Shown: in pieces, positions 43,705-52,938 of the stretch
Position numbering within the stretch: the first letter of the stretch is position 1
Layout of the letters: every line of letters starts with the position of its first letter
Source of the DNA: Haloterrigena salina JCM 13891
Lineage (GTDB): Archaea > Halobacteriota > Halobacteria > Halobacteriales > Natrialbaceae
Assembly (NCBI RefSeq): GCF_000337495.1
Contig: NZ_AOIS01000014.1
Coordinates: forward strand, 1-55,180
Reading direction: 5' to 3'
DNA: 55,180 nucleotides
Translations under genes and position numbers: made by a program
The notes under the pieces: generated by a model
The model's database searches: none
What the model was told of the DNA's origin: nothing
What the model saw: the letters and a program-made list of their open reading frames with translations, nothing else

Positions 43705-43875
43705 CGCCAGACACCTCCGCGCGTCGAGCCGACCGCTCGCGATTCGATTACGTCCGGCCGTTCGCCCGTAGCAGCCGCCTGCATCGTGTTCGATATCGAG
43801 AACGTATCGACGGCGTATCAATACCGCGGTCGCGCGAGCGCCGTCGGTTCGGGACCGGAGTCGGTCCCCGCCAGC

Positions 43876-44385
43876 TTACGATCGGAGCCGGTCCCCGTAC
43901 CGCGCGCCGACCCGTTCGGTCGCCAACAGGAGTTCGTGAGCGACGACGAGCACGACGACGGTGACGACGATCAGCGCCCCCTCGAGGGGAGTCGAGAGCA
44001 GTCCCAGCGAGACGATCAGCGTCGTCGCGCAGGCCGGCGGGTGGCGGGTCTCGGTCCAGAGCATGCCCCCGGCGGTCAGCATCGTCGCGACGACGCCGCT
44101 GGAAACGAGTCTGAGCCCCGCGAGGGAGCCGGGATCGGTCGCGGCCGTGATCGACAGCGTGACGCCGAAGGAGTGGTAGGCGAGCAGGCCGGCGACGACG
44201 CCGATCGCGTGGCCACCGATCACGCGCCGCGGGGACGTCGCGTCGCTGTCCTGGAACAGCGCGAGCACGAACGCGGAGGGACCGAGACTCGGGAACAACA
44301 TCGGGAAGCCGGAGAGCCACGCCAGCACCGCGGTCGTCGAGAGCAGGAGTCCTGTGTGAAGCGTCGTCCCCAGCCGGTCGTCCAT
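43876..44385 (-). CDS. HPP-family membrane protein
   Basis: A 169-residue membrane protein with four or five helices and the HPP motif in TRHPPACATTLI (near 113-124), which names the family. Another conserved part is FPSLGPSAFVLA near the N terminus. HPP proteins occur alone or fused to CBS domains; some have been linked to nitrite transport, but the function in archaea is open. The start is ATG at 44385. Confidence 0.82.
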   Translation of the reverse strand: MDDRLGTTLHTGLLLSTTAVLAWLSGFPMLFPSLGPSAFVLALFQDSDATSPRRVIGGHAIGVVAGLLAYHSFGVTLSITAATDPGSLAGLRLVSSGVVATMLTAGGMLWTETRHPPACATTLIVSLGLLSTPLEGALIVVTVVVLVVAHELLLATERVGARYGDRLRS

Positions 44386-44540
44386 GGCTCGTCCTTGCGT
44401 CTTCGACGAAAAAACACCCGCGATTCCGCAGACGGTCGGTTCTCGAGGGTGCCGTCGATCGACAGCGGACGAACGTTCGGTTCTCCGACCGGAATCCCGG
44501 GAGCCGCGGATCGCTGGACGGGGCGTCGAATCCGATCCGC

Positions 44541-44954
44541 CTACGGGACGATCGTCACCGGCACCGACGCCTGTCGCGTGACGGCCTCGGCGACGCTGCC
44601 AAGCAGCATTCGGGAGACGCCCGACCGGCCTTCGCTGCCCATCACGATCCCGTCGACGTCGTTGTCGCGGACGTACTCAAGGATCGCGTCCGCCGACGTG
44701 CCCTCGACGACGGCCGTCTCGACGCGCCGGTCGCGCTCGGCGGCGATGTCGCGCACGTCGGCGAAGAACTCCGGTTCGTCCGCGTCGGTTCCGCCGCTGT
44801 CGGTCACCGGCGGTCGGCCGCCGTACCCCGCCTCGAGTTCGTCGACGACGTGCACGACCGTCACCTCGTCGTTCGGAAACACCGACAGCGCGTGCTCGAG
44901 GGCCGCGCGGGCCGGCTCGGAGTCGTCCATCGGAACGAGCAGCTGTCTGGTCAT
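44541..44954 (-). CDS. Universal stress protein (UspA family)
   Basis: A 137-residue UspA-fold protein. It opens MTRQLLVPMDDSEPARAAL, and the ATP-binding loop is GSEGRSGVSRMLLGSVAEAV near the C terminus, matching the G-x2-G-x9-G-S pattern. It ends in SVPVTIVP, a typical terminal strand. An insertion with PPVTDSGGTDADEP lies in the middle loop. The start is ATG at 44954. The role is probably stress or energy sensing by nucleotide binding. It is divergent from the membrane protein at 45123. Confidence 0.9.
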   Translation of the reverse strand: MTRQLLVPMDDSEPARAALEHALSVFPNDEVTVVHVVDELEAGYGGRPPVTDSGGTDADEPEFFADVRDIAAERDRRVETAVVEGTSADAILEYVRDNDVDGIVMGSEGRSGVSRMLLGSVAEAVTRQASVPVTIVP

Positions 44955-45122
44955 ACCGATCGTACGACGGACGGGGACTTCAGTCGTGGCCTCAAGGCCG
45001 CCGCCTCGACGGTCGGTCCGAGTCGCGGGCGCTCGAACGCGCGGAGCGAAACGACGTTCGAACGTCACGTAACGGGGGCGTCCGCATGCACACTTTTCCG
45101 ACGCTGTATCGACGGCGATGCC

Positions 45123-46187
45123 ATGAGCGCGGACGAGTCCGGTATCGACGAGGACGAACGGATCGACGAGTCGGTGAGCCGGAGCGATCTCGTTCACGAG
45201 CGCCTTCGCGAGTCGCCGGTCAAACGGTGGCTCCTGCTGGACGGGAACCGATACGTCATCACGGGGCTGTTCTCGCTGGTCGTCTTCGTCGCGTGTGCGA
45301 GTATCGGCTTCGCCGGGTACATTCCGGTCACCGACCCCGACACCGCGACGACGCTCGTCGCGGCGGTCGTCGGCGGGACCCTCCCGTTCATCACCATCGT
45401 GCTCGCGATCAACCAGCTGGTCCTCTCGCAGGAACTGGGCTGGCCGGGCGACCTCTCGGATCGGTTCGAGGAGATGACGGTCTTCCGGCGCGAGGTCGAG
45501 TCCCTGACTGACACGCCGGTCAGCCCGGCGGCGCCGGCCGACTTCCTGCAACTGGTCGTCGACACCGTCGTCGAACGGACCGAACGGCTGGAAGCGGTCG
45601 CCGATCGAATGACGGACCCGGACCGCGCCGCCGTCATCGACGAGTTCATCGAGGCGGTCGAGACCGAGGGAGAACTCGTCTCCGCGTCGCTCGAGAACTC
45701 GGACTTCGGAACCTTCGAGACGCTGTCGGCGGTGCTCGGCCGCTTCAACGGGGCGCACCTGTACGCGGCCCGGCAGATCCGGGCCCACTACGCCGACGAG
45801 CTCTCGGAGGCGGACCTCGAGACGCTCGACGACCTCGTCGAGTTACTCGGTCAGCTGGCGATCGCTCGCCAGACGTTCAAGACGCTGTACATGCAGTACG
45901 AACTCGCGTACCTCTCGAAAGTGCTGCTGGTCGTCGGCTTCCCGACGCTTCTGGGCGGCGGGATCTTCATGATGACCTACTCGACGATTATCGAGACCGT
46001 CGAGACGACGGCGGCACTCGTGCTCGTCGTCAGCACCGTCGTCACCTTCGTCTTCCTCCCGTTTACCGTTCTACTGGTCTACACGTTTCGAATCGCCTCG
46101 ATCGCGTCGCGAACCGCCGACTTCGGCCCGTTCGTGCCGCGCGTGGACTTCGACGAAGCGGCGGAACTCGAGGAGGGCAGGGAGTGA
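45123..46187 (+). CDS. Haloarchaeal multi-pass membrane protein of unknown function
   Basis: A 354-residue protein. Two helices lie near residues 45-100 (VITGLFSLVVFVACASIGFAG and TLVAAVVGGTLPFITIVLAI). A large acidic helical cytoplasmic domain follows (about 110-255), then two helices near 260-325 (VLLVVGFPTLLGGGIFMM and ALVLVVSTVVTFVFLPFTVL). The layout suggests a membrane-anchored regulatory or structural protein. No catalytic motif is visible. The start is ATG at 45123, divergent from uspA with about 170 bases between. Confidence 0.72.
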   Translation: MSADESGIDEDERIDESVSRSDLVHERLRESPVKRWLLLDGNRYVITGLFSLVVFVACASIGFAGYIPVTDPDTATTLVAAVVGGTLPFITIVLAINQLVLSQELGWPGDLSDRFEEMTVFRREVESLTDTPVSPAAPADFLQLVVDTVVERTERLEAVADRMTDPDRAAVIDEFIEAVETEGELVSASLENSDFGTFETLSAVLGRFNGAHLYAARQIRAHYADELSEADLETLDDLVELLGQLAIARQTFKTLYMQYELAYLSKVLLVVGFPTLLGGGIFMMTYSTIIETVETTAALVLVVSTVVTFVFLPFTVLLVYTFRIASIASRTADFGPFVPRVDFDEAAELEEGRE

Positions 46188-46260
46188 CGCGATCGAACGG
46201 CTCGTTCGTTCGGTGAGTTACAAAATCGCGAATCACTGGTCGAGAACGAGCGTTCTGCTT

Positions 46261-46300
46261 TCGTGGCAACGGGGAATCGCCACGCCCTCCCCAACCGATT
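46261..46300 (+). repeat. Dispersed intergenic repeat, copy 3
   Basis: Reads tcgtggcaacggggaatcgc then cacgccctccccaaccgatt. It shares long identities with the copies near 25 kb (ggcaacggggaatc with copy 1; cgttctgct..tcgtggc and ctcccca.ccgatt with copy 2). It lies between converging genes. Confidence 0.6.
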
Positions 46301-46330
46301 ATTCGACGGGATAGGAGGGCACTGACCCAG

Positions 46331-47506
46331 TCAGATCGGGTCCTCGACCTCGAGCGCTTCTTCGAGCCGCGCCCGCTCGTCTCGCAGCGACTCGAGTTCG
46401 TCGGCGACACGGCCGTCGGCCAGCCGCTCGCGCTCGTCGGGGGAGAGCTGTGCGACCGCCTGCGCCGCGGTCTGGAGTCGGTCGTACTCGAACTCGGGAT
46501 CGGTTGCGAGCCGCCGGACCGACCGCAGGTTCGCGACGACGTCCTCGCCGGCGATGCGTTCGACGAACGGCCGGATCTCGCGGACCCGGTGGCGGAGCGC
46601 GCCCGCTTCGCTCGGCGGCCACGGGATCGTCAGCGGGTCGGCGTCAATCCCGTCGAGGAACGTCTGCTGGGTCGCCACCCGGCGCTTGAGTTCGTCCGCG
46701 CTCGAGACGTAGTGCTCGAGTTTCGATCGCGAGTAGTTCGCGTACTCCAACAGTTCGGGGATCGTGTACTCGCCGGCCGAGTCCTGGCGGACATACGTCG
46801 CGAGGTCGTCGGGGGGCTGCTCGTAGTCGACGAACGGGTACCAACGACTCCGCTCGAGCAGTTCGAACACCTCGCGAGCCGACGCCTCGACGCGGTACTC
46901 CTCGAACGCCGTCTCGATCGCCTCGTTGTAGGCGTCGATCGGCTCGCGGAGTTCCTCGACCGGCGCCTCGAGGTCGGCTTCCCCGAGTTCGACCAGTCGT
47001 TCGCGCTCGGAGATTTCGTCGACGAGCTCCCGTCGGCGCTTAGCGGCGGTGGTTCGGGCCTCGTCGATCGCCTCGCGAGCGGCCTCGCGTTCCTCGAGCA
47101 GTTCGGCGTACCGGGCCGCCGGCTCGAGGGCCTCGTGGGCGCGCTCGAAGTCCGACTCGCTGAGGCGGCGCTTGTCGATCGCGTCGAGGGCCTCCTCGAA
47201 CGCCTCGTAGCCCTTCAGATTGTCGGGTAGCTCCGAGACCAGCGAGTCGAATCGTCCCTCGAGTTCGACGTAGGCCTTGAAGTTCTCCCGGCCGGTGCCC
47301 GTCGCTCGATCGACGTACTCCTCGAGTAACTCCGTCGCGTCCCGGTAGGCCTCGGCGGCCTCCGCGACGGCGTCGCCGCCCGCGTCCGCGATCCGCTGGT
47401 CGGCCTCCTCGAACCGCCTGCGGGCACCCTCGAGGGCCTCGAGCGGGGACCGTTCCGCGGACCCGGTTCCGGCGGCGTCGCTGCCGCGGTGGGCGCGTTC
47501 ACTCAT
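46331..47506 (-). CDS. Coiled-coil protein of the DUF7118 type
   Basis: A 391-residue, very acidic, almost fully helical protein. Long Glu/Arg-rich coiled coils are visible, for example RRRFEEADQRIADAGGDAVA near the N terminus and LRDERARLEEALEVEDPI at the C terminus. The middle contains a more ordered segment (RSRWYPFVDYEQPPDDLATY). There is no signal or membrane helix. It starts six bases after hisI and is likely co-transcribed with it. That pairing is common enough in haloarchaea to suggest conserved linkage, but no function is known. Confidence 0.72.
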   Translation of the reverse strand: MSERAHRGSDAAGTGSAERSPLEALEGARRRFEEADQRIADAGGDAVAEAAEAYRDATELLEEYVDRATGTGRENFKAYVELEGRFDSLVSELPDNLKGYEAFEEALDAIDKRRLSESDFERAHEALEPAARYAELLEEREAAREAIDEARTTAAKRRRELVDEISERERLVELGEADLEAPVEELREPIDAYNEAIETAFEEYRVEASAREVFELLERSRWYPFVDYEQPPDDLATYVRQDSAGEYTIPELLEYANYSRSKLEHYVSSADELKRRVATQQTFLDGIDADPLTIPWPPSEAGALRHRVREIRPFVERIAGEDVVANLRSVRRLATDPEFEYDRLQTAAQAVAQLSPDERERLADGRVADELESLRDERARLEEALEVEDPI

Positions 47507-47512
47507 GATCGG

Positions 47513-47887
47513 TTACTCGTCGCCGTAGACGGCGTCGGGGTCATAGACCTCTTCGCCGACGTTTTCGCCCTCGATCGTCCGATAGAAACACGACCGGTGG
47601 CCGGTGTGGCAGGCCCCGCCTTCCTGCTCGACCAGGTAGAGCAGGGTGTCGGCGTCGCAGTCGACGCGCACCTCCTCGATCTCCTGGACGTGGCCGCTCG
47701 TCGCGCCCTTCTCCCAGAGCTCGTCGCGGCTGCGCGAGTAGTAGTGGGCCCGTCCCGTCTCGCGCGTTCGCTCGAGGGCCTCGGGGGAGACGTAGGCGAG
47801 CATGAGCACCTCGCCGGACTCCGCGTCCTGTGCCACGGCGGGGACGAGTCCGTCCTCGCCGAAGTCGACCGAAACGTCGTCGTCCAT
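47513..47887 (-). CDS. hisI: Phosphoribosyl-AMP cyclohydrolase
   Basis: A 124-residue HisI protein, third step of histidine biosynthesis. Metal-binding residues are visible as Asp76-x-Asp78-x-Asp80 around Cys77 (VDCDADT), with Cys93 and Cys100 in [13 protein letters not shown]. Substrate-contacting residues lie in [14 protein letters not shown]. It is a stand-alone cyclohydrolase, not fused to HisE. The gene leads the DUF7118-type gene, with six bases between. Confidence 0.95.
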   Translation of the reverse strand: MDDDVSVDFGEDGLVPAVAQDAESGEVLMLAYVSPEALERTRETGRAHYYSRSRDELWEKGATSGHVQEIEEVRVDCDADTLLYLVEQEGGACHTGHRSCFYRTIEGENVGEEVYDPDAVYGDE

Positions 47888-48152
47888 GTACGAGCGGTTG
47901 GTTGGAAGGGCGATAGGTCTTTTGCCGTGGCCCTCGCCCGCGGCCGCTCGAGAGCGGCGTACCGGAGGACGGCGGCGGCAGACTCGAGGGGGACGGACCG
48001 TTGCGGGCGGCCGAACGGCGACGTGCGCACGAGGCGTCCGCCGGCGGTCCCAGCTGTCGATAGCATCACGTCCCGGTACGCTCGAGTACGGTTTCAGAAA
48101 CGGGGCGGATTCTTACGCCGCGGGAATCGGCCGGATGCCGCGCTCGCAGTTA

Positions 48153-49259
48153 CTAGACGCCGCGGACGCGCACCGTCTGTTGGTCCGAATCGTCGGCCGT
48201 CTCGACGCGGACGGGGAACTGCTGGTCGGACGCGACCGGCGGTGTCTGGTAGCTCATCGTGAACGTCGTCCGTTCGCCGGCCTCGAGCGACACCGACCGC
48301 GATTCGACGGTCGTCGGATCGTGGCCGACCACGAGGTCGACGGTTGCGGAGCCGGCCGCGCCGCCGGTGTTCCGGACCTCCACGGTCCCCTCGAGGTAGC
48401 CGCCCGCGTCGACCGGGGAGTTGGTACTGAGGATCGAGACCGCGAACGACGCCGCGGCGTCGCCGCCGGACCCGTTATCGTCGCCATCGGATCCGTTATC
48501 GTCGGCGTCGGATCCGCTATCGTCGCCATCGGACTCGCTATCGTCGTCGGTCTCGTTCTCATCGCTGCCGTTGTCGCCGCCGCCGGCCTCGGCCTCGAGT
48601 TCGCTGAGACAGTCATCGGCGTGCGGGTTCGGCGTCGTCGGGGCGCCCGCGGCGTAATCGGCCTGTTCGGTCGTCAGCGACGTGATCACGGTTCCGACGC
48701 CGCCGTAGTCGGGAACCGTGACGACGATCTCGTCGCTTCCCTCGGAGACGCCCGACCCGCCACCGATCTCGAACGCGACCGTGCCCGAGAAGGGGGCGTC
48801 GACGTCGTCGCCGAAGACGACGCCGTCTTCGATCACCGTGTTGCCGAAGAGACCGTCCTCGTCGTAGAATCCCGTGCTCGCGAAGGCGACGTCGCCGTCC
48901 GCGAACGATCCGGACACCGTCGCTCGCTCGCAGGATTCGAACGACGTCGTTCGCCCCGACGGGTCGTCGGTCTCGTTCTCATCGCCGTCCGTTTCGTCGG
49001 TGTCGTCCCCAGTCGAGTCGTCGGACTCGTTGGGCTCCGAATCGGCCGAGGACTCGTTGCTGTCGTTCTGACTCCCGTTCCCGTCGGTACCGGGATCGCT
49101 CGAGTGGCTTCCTTCCTCGGTGTCGTTTACGTCGATATTCGCGTCGTTCGTGCCGTCGTCGTCGGTTCCGTTGTCACCGTCATCGGTTCCGTTCCCGGTG
49201 AGACAGCCCGCCATTCCGACACCGACACTCGTCGCCGCGATGAATTTCCGACGATTCAT
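48153..49259 (-). CDS. Surface lipoprotein with acidic repeats and CARDB-like C terminus
   Basis: A 368-residue protein from ATG 49259 (MNRRKFIAATSVGVG), with a Tat signal and lipobox MAGC (Cys about 19). A very acidic Asn/Asp/Gly/Ser linker follows (about 22-100). Next is a domain with ERATVSGSFADGDVAFAS (about 120-240), a second acidic linker with a seven-residue repeat (SGSDADDNGSDGDD), and a C-terminal Ig-like CARDB-type domain (GYLEGTVEVRNTGGAAGS). It is likely displayed on the cell surface. The ligand is unknown. Confidence 0.72.
   Translation of the reverse strand: MNRRKFIAATSVGVGMAGCLTGNGTDDGDNGTDDDGTNDANIDVNDTEEGSHSSDPGTDGNGSQNDSNESSADSEPNESDDSTGDDTDETDGDENETDDPSGRTTSFESCERATVSGSFADGDVAFASTGFYDEDGLFGNTVIEDGVVFGDDVDAPFSGTVAFEIGGGSGVSEGSDEIVVTVPDYGGVGTVITSLTTEQADYAAGAPTTPNPHADDCLSELEAEAGGGDNGSDENETDDDSESDGDDSGSDADDNGSDGDDNGSGGDAAASFAVSILSTNSPVDAGGYLEGTVEVRNTGGAAGSATVDLVVGHDPTTVESRSVSLEAGERTTFTMSYQTPPVASDQQFPVRVETADDSDQQTVRVRGV
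48472..48555 (-). repeat. 21-bp tandem repeat in the lipoprotein linker
   Basis: Four units of 21 bp (ccgttatcgtcgccatcgga type) encode a seven-residue acidic repeat, N-G-S-D-G-D-D with variants. The units differ at a few bases, so the array is probably somewhat aged. Copy number could vary between strains. Confidence 0.65.
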
Positions 49260-49594
49260 ATCGAGAAGCGCAATATCCCGGCTCATAAAAATGTATGCTA
49301 CCCGTCATATCCGATTACAATCATCCGGTCGTGAACGTCTCGAGACGGTGAGTCGATACCGACCGCCGACGCGGCGGGATCCGGTATCGGTACCCGACGA
49401 AAAGAGCGTCGCTCGCCGGTTACGTCCGGGGATGGAACAGTCGGACGGACTGAGCGACGAGCCAACCTCCCACCGGGCGTGAGTGCGGCGTCCGGCGGCA
49501 CCGACTTGACCGAAGTATGATATATCCCCGTTTGGGGGCTGGGCTTGCAAACGTCAGCGCGTCGGGTATGACCCTCGAGGGCTGAACACCGACG
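49260..49594. other. Intergenic region between lipoprotein and zinc-finger genes
   Basis: About 335 bases holding the divergent promoters. A TATA-like gatatat at about 49519-49525 precedes the 49595 gene, and a cataaaaatgtatg-type AT stretch near 49284-49297 precedes the lipoprotein gene. Short ATG frames of 16 to 22 codons occur but have no other support. Confidence 0.4.
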
Positions 49595-49723
49595 ATGAGT
49601 TCACAGAGACGGCTCGAGAAACCGGTCACCTGTCGCGTCTGCGGAACGGAAAACGATCACTGCTACACGTACTGCCGGAACTGTCTCCAGACGCTTCCCG
49701 CGAGAGCGGACGCGAAGCCCTGA
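49595..49723 (+). CDS. 42-residue zinc-finger microprotein
   Basis: A short frame from ATG 49595 to TGA 49721-49723. It encodes PVTCRVCGTENDHCYTYCRN then CLQTLP. Five cysteines and a histidine in 21 residues (CxxCG, HC, CxxC) make a zinc finger very likely. Haloarchaea carry many such CPxCG-type microproteins, several of which affect biofilm and motility; the role of this one is unknown. A TATA-like gatatat lies about 70 bases upstream. Confidence 0.6.
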   Translation: MSSQRRLEKPVTCRVCGTENDHCYTYCRNCLQTLPARADAKP

Positions 49724-49755
49724 GTCGCGAATCGGACGAATCCCGTTCGACCGGC

Positions 49756-51342
49756 TCAGGCCTGGCCGTTCAGCGTGATGTAGTTGAGGCCGATGATGCG
49801 GTCGTCGGCCTCGAGTTCCTCGCGGGCCCCATCGGGGATTTCGCTGTCGACGTTGTAGACGGTCAGGGCCTCGCCGCCGATGGTCTCGCGGGCGTTGAAC
49901 ATGCCGGCGATGTTGACGTCGTGGTCGCCCATGACGGAGCCGATGAGGCCGATGACGCCGGGCTCGTCGGTGTTTCGCGTGACGACCATCTTCCCGTGGG
50001 GGATGGCGTCGACGCGGTAGCCGTCGACGCGGACGATCCGCGGGTCGTCGCCGGCGAAGAGGGTGCCGTCGACGGAGACCTCGTCGTCGTCGTTGCTGAC
50101 GGTCACCGAGATCAGGCTCTGGAAGTCCTCGGCCTGCCGCGTTTTCGATTCAGTCACGTCGACGCCCCGATCCTCCGCGATCTGGGGCGCGTTGACGGCG
50201 TTGACCTGCCACTCGAGCGGTTCGAAGACGCCCTTCAGGGCGCTGGCGGTGACGAACTCGACGTCCTCGTCGGCGATGTCGCCCTCGTAGGTGATCTCGA
50301 CGTCCTCGATGCGACCCTCGAGCAGCTGGGCGGCGACCTTGCCGGCGGTCTCGGCGATGTCGATGTAGGGCTCGAGACGGGGGAAGGCGCTCTCGTCGAT
50401 CGAGGGGGCGTTCAGGGCGTTCGCGACGGGTTCGCCCTCGAGTGCGGCGTTGACCTGCCCGGCGGTCGAGGTCGCGACGTTCTCCTGGGCGGCCTCCGTC
50501 GAGGCGCCGAGGTGGGGCGTGACGATGATCTCGTCGTGCTCGAGCAGCGGCGAGTCCGTCGACAGCGGCTCCTCGGCGAAGACGTCGAGCGCGGCGCCGG
50601 CGAGGGTGCCGTCCTCGACCTTCGCGGCGAGGGCGTCCTCCTGAATGATGCCGCCGCGGCCGACGTTGACGATGTAGCCGTCCTCGAGGAGGTCGAGTTC
50701 CTCTTCGCCGATCATCCCCTCGGTCTCGGGGGTCAGCGGCGTGTGGATCGTCAGGAAGTCGGCCCGAGCGAGGCAGTCCTCGAAGTCGACGAGTTCGGCG
50801 CCGAGGCGGTCGGCGCGCTCCTCGGAAATGTAGGGGTCGAAGGCGACGATGTCCATGCCCAGCGAGTCGAGTTTCTTGGCGACCTCCTGGCCGACGCGGC
50901 CGAGGCCGACGACGCCAAGCGTCTTGCCGTCGAGTTCGGCGCCGAGGTAGTCGCTTTTCGCCCACTCGCCGTTCTTCAGGCGGATGTGGGCCTGCGGGAT
51001 CGAGCGCGCGGTCGCGAACGTCATCGCGACGGTGTGTTCGGCCGCCGCGCGGACGTTGCCCTCGGGAGCGTTGGCGACGATGACGCCCTCGTCGGTGGCG
51101 GCGTCGATATCGATGTTGTCGACGCCGATGCCGGCGCGGCCGACGATCGTGAGCTCCTCGGCGGCCTCGAGCACCTCGGTGGTGACCTCGGTCCCGGAGC
51201 GAACGATCATGCCGTTGGCGTCCGATACCGCCTCGAGGAGGTCCTCGCCCTCGAGCTCGTAGCCTGTCTCGACCTCGTGGCCGGCGTCTCTAAGTACGTC
51301 CAGACCCGCGTCGGCGATCGGGTCCGTGACCAGTACTTTCAT
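49756..51342 (-). CDS. serA: D-3-phosphoglycerate dehydrogenase
   Basis: A 528-residue long-form SerA starting at ATG 51342 (MKVLVTDPIADAG). The NAD-binding motif is VGLGRVGQEVAKKL near 145-158, and the catalytic Arg, Glu and His lie in the usual NVGRGGIIQ, FAEEPL and PHLGAST segments. After the dehydrogenase core come an intervening domain and a C-terminal ACT domain (TRNTDEPGVIGLIGSVMGDH) that probably senses serine. It catalyses the first step of serine synthesis from 3-phosphoglycerate. The start is supported by its match to the family N terminus. Confidence 0.96.
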   Translation of the reverse strand: MKVLVTDPIADAGLDVLRDAGHEVETGYELEGEDLLEAVSDANGMIVRSGTEVTTEVLEAAEELTIVGRAGIGVDNIDIDAATDEGVIVANAPEGNVRAAAEHTVAMTFATARSIPQAHIRLKNGEWAKSDYLGAELDGKTLGVVGLGRVGQEVAKKLDSLGMDIVAFDPYISEERADRLGAELVDFEDCLARADFLTIHTPLTPETEGMIGEEELDLLEDGYIVNVGRGGIIQEDALAAKVEDGTLAGAALDVFAEEPLSTDSPLLEHDEIIVTPHLGASTEAAQENVATSTAGQVNAALEGEPVANALNAPSIDESAFPRLEPYIDIAETAGKVAAQLLEGRIEDVEITYEGDIADEDVEFVTASALKGVFEPLEWQVNAVNAPQIAEDRGVDVTESKTRQAEDFQSLISVTVSNDDDEVSVDGTLFAGDDPRIVRVDGYRVDAIPHGKMVVTRNTDEPGVIGLIGSVMGDHDVNIAGMFNARETIGGEALTVYNVDSEIPDGAREELEADDRIIGLNYITLNGQA

Positions 51343-51435
51343 GCGCGAGACAATCGTGCGCAGCACGTAAACCCTTCCGTTGTTGCCAGCGGGGGCAAAA
51401 ACTACCGCTTCGACGAGACCGACTCGCGGGACGGT

Positions 51436-52938
51436 TCAGTAGCCGGACAGTCGCATCGTCGCCTGCGTTTCGAACGACGTGGTCCCGGTCGGGTGAGGGA
51501 GTCGTGCCGTCGCGGCCTCCAGCAGGAGCCAGGCGACGACGCGTTCACCCTGGATCGGTTCGTCGCCGATGTACTGCGCCGGATGGACGAACGCGGTTTC
51601 GATCTCCCGGTTCTCGAGTCGCTGGGCGCCCGGTATCTCCCCGGCGCTGCGGCGGACGACGACGACCTCCATGCCGTCCTCGAGCGGAACGCCGATCGTT
51701 TCCGGGCCCTCGGGGTTGGAAAACCGGACGGCCGTCCCGGGCTCGCCGACCAGGTAGAACTCCGTTTCCGGCGTCGTCCACTCGGCGCCGTCGGAGCGTT
51801 CGATCTCGACGCCGTCGGTGGTCCCGGGGGTGACGTCCATCGCAACCGTTGCGATCGAGTGATGGGGAACGCCGTTCTCGATCGCGTCGCCGTCGACGCC
51901 GGCGTCCGGATCGGTCTCGGGATCCGTTCCGGTGTCTGCGGACACCCCGTCAGCTATCGTGGCCGCATATTCGGTAACGAACCCCGGCCCCTGGCGGCGC
52001 CAGATCGGAACGACCGTCCCGTCGTCCCAGAACTCGGTGGCGAGTTCGTGACTGGACTGCCCGAACCGGTAGCCAGAGCGGTGGTCTCGACCCTCGGCGC
52101 CTCGAGCACCGGTCTGATAGTGGGCTCTGAACCGGAATCCGGCCGGTCGGTCCGCGCCTCCGGGATAGGTCACGGTACCGAGCAGTCCCGGTCCGCCGAC
52201 CCCGACGCCGTGGACGTCCCAGACCAGCACGTCGCCGCTGAACACGGACCCGTCGTCCGGAAAGAACCACTCCAGCGTGTTCTCGCCGTCGCGTTCCGGG
52301 AGGCCGTAGCCGCTGAGGGTCGCGGGCGACTCCAGGCTCGCGAACACCGGGCGATTCCGAAACTCGGCGGCAATCTCGACGCCGTGGGTTCCCGAGTCGT
52401 CCCACCCGATTCGCCACCCGTCCCGATCGAACGGCTGCGACGGGTCCTCGATCCGGTGGCCGCCGTCGACCGCGGTGTACCACGGTCGCCGCTCGAGTGG
52501 GACCGACGGAAGGGTTCCGAGGACAGTGTCGTCCGCCGGCACGATGGTCGCCGCCAGTTCGTGCAGCGGGACCTCGACGAACCGTTCGACTCGCGTCACG
52601 TCACTCACTTCTCCGACGTCGTCGTTCCGCACGTCGAGATCGACGACCAGGGCGGTGATCGCTTCGGCCTCGTCGACGAACAGGACGATCGGGATCACGC
52701 CGCCGCGTTCGATCTCGCCGGTCGCGGTAATCGATTCGGCGATCGGCAGCGACGGAAACCAGTCGTTGCCGTCGGCGTACTCCTGTACGCGGGTGTCTTC
52801 GAAGAGCCGTCGGAGCCGCGCTTCCTCGAGCCCCGCGTCGTCCGCCTCCGACGAGTACGTCGGCCACGTCGTGCGGTACCAGGTCGACGGCGGCCCGGTA
52901 AGTCCCACGACGCTCATGTTCATCCGCGAGGGGACCAT
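51436..52938 (-). CDS. Copper-amine-oxidase-like protein with a replaced or lost N terminus
   Basis: A 500-residue frame. The body has WYTAVDGGHRIEDPSQPFDR, WRIGWDDSGTHGVEIAAEF, a SGYRFGQSSHELATEFWDDG segment and a late HHSIATVAMDV. These resemble, in order, parts of the beta-sandwich catalytic domain of copper amine oxidases, but the usual Asn-Tyr-Asp/Glu cofactor site is not evident. It is shorter than the family norm at the N terminus. Its first ATGs (52938, 52923, 52917) all lie antisense to the remnant gene at 52850-53023, so the first 30 residues are not native to such a domain. No later ATG or GTG start is found before the body. It may be a chimera or a 5'-truncated pseudogene. The family resemblance is weak. 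Confidence 0.5.
   Translation of the reverse strand: MVPSRMNMSVVGLTGPPSTWYRTTWPTYSSEADDAGLEEARLRRLFEDTRVQEYADGNDWFPSLPIAESITATGEIERGGVIPIVLFVDEAEAITALVVDLDVRNDDVGEVSDVTRVERFVEVPLHELAATIVPADDTVLGTLPSVPLERRPWYTAVDGGHRIEDPSQPFDRDGWRIGWDDSGTHGVEIAAEFRNRPVFASLESPATLSGYGLPERDGENTLEWFFPDDGSVFSGDVLVWDVHGVGVGGPGLLGTVTYPGGADRPAGFRFRAHYQTGARGAEGRDHRSGYRFGQSSHELATEFWDDGTVVPIWRRQGPGFVTEYAATIADGVSADTGTDPETDPDAGVDGDAIENGVPHHSIATVAMDVTPGTTDGVEIERSDGAEWTTPETEFYLVGEPGTAVRFSNPEGPETIGVPLEDGMEVVVVRRSAGEIPGAQRLENREIETAFVHPAQYIGDEPIQGERVVAWLLLEAATARLPHPTGTTSFETQATMRLSGY

Noticed and set aside
42283-45072. A 929-codon open frame on the plus strand
   Set aside because: It is antisense to the M50 protease, HPP and UspA genes and is Arg/Gly-rich, as expected for a shadow frame.
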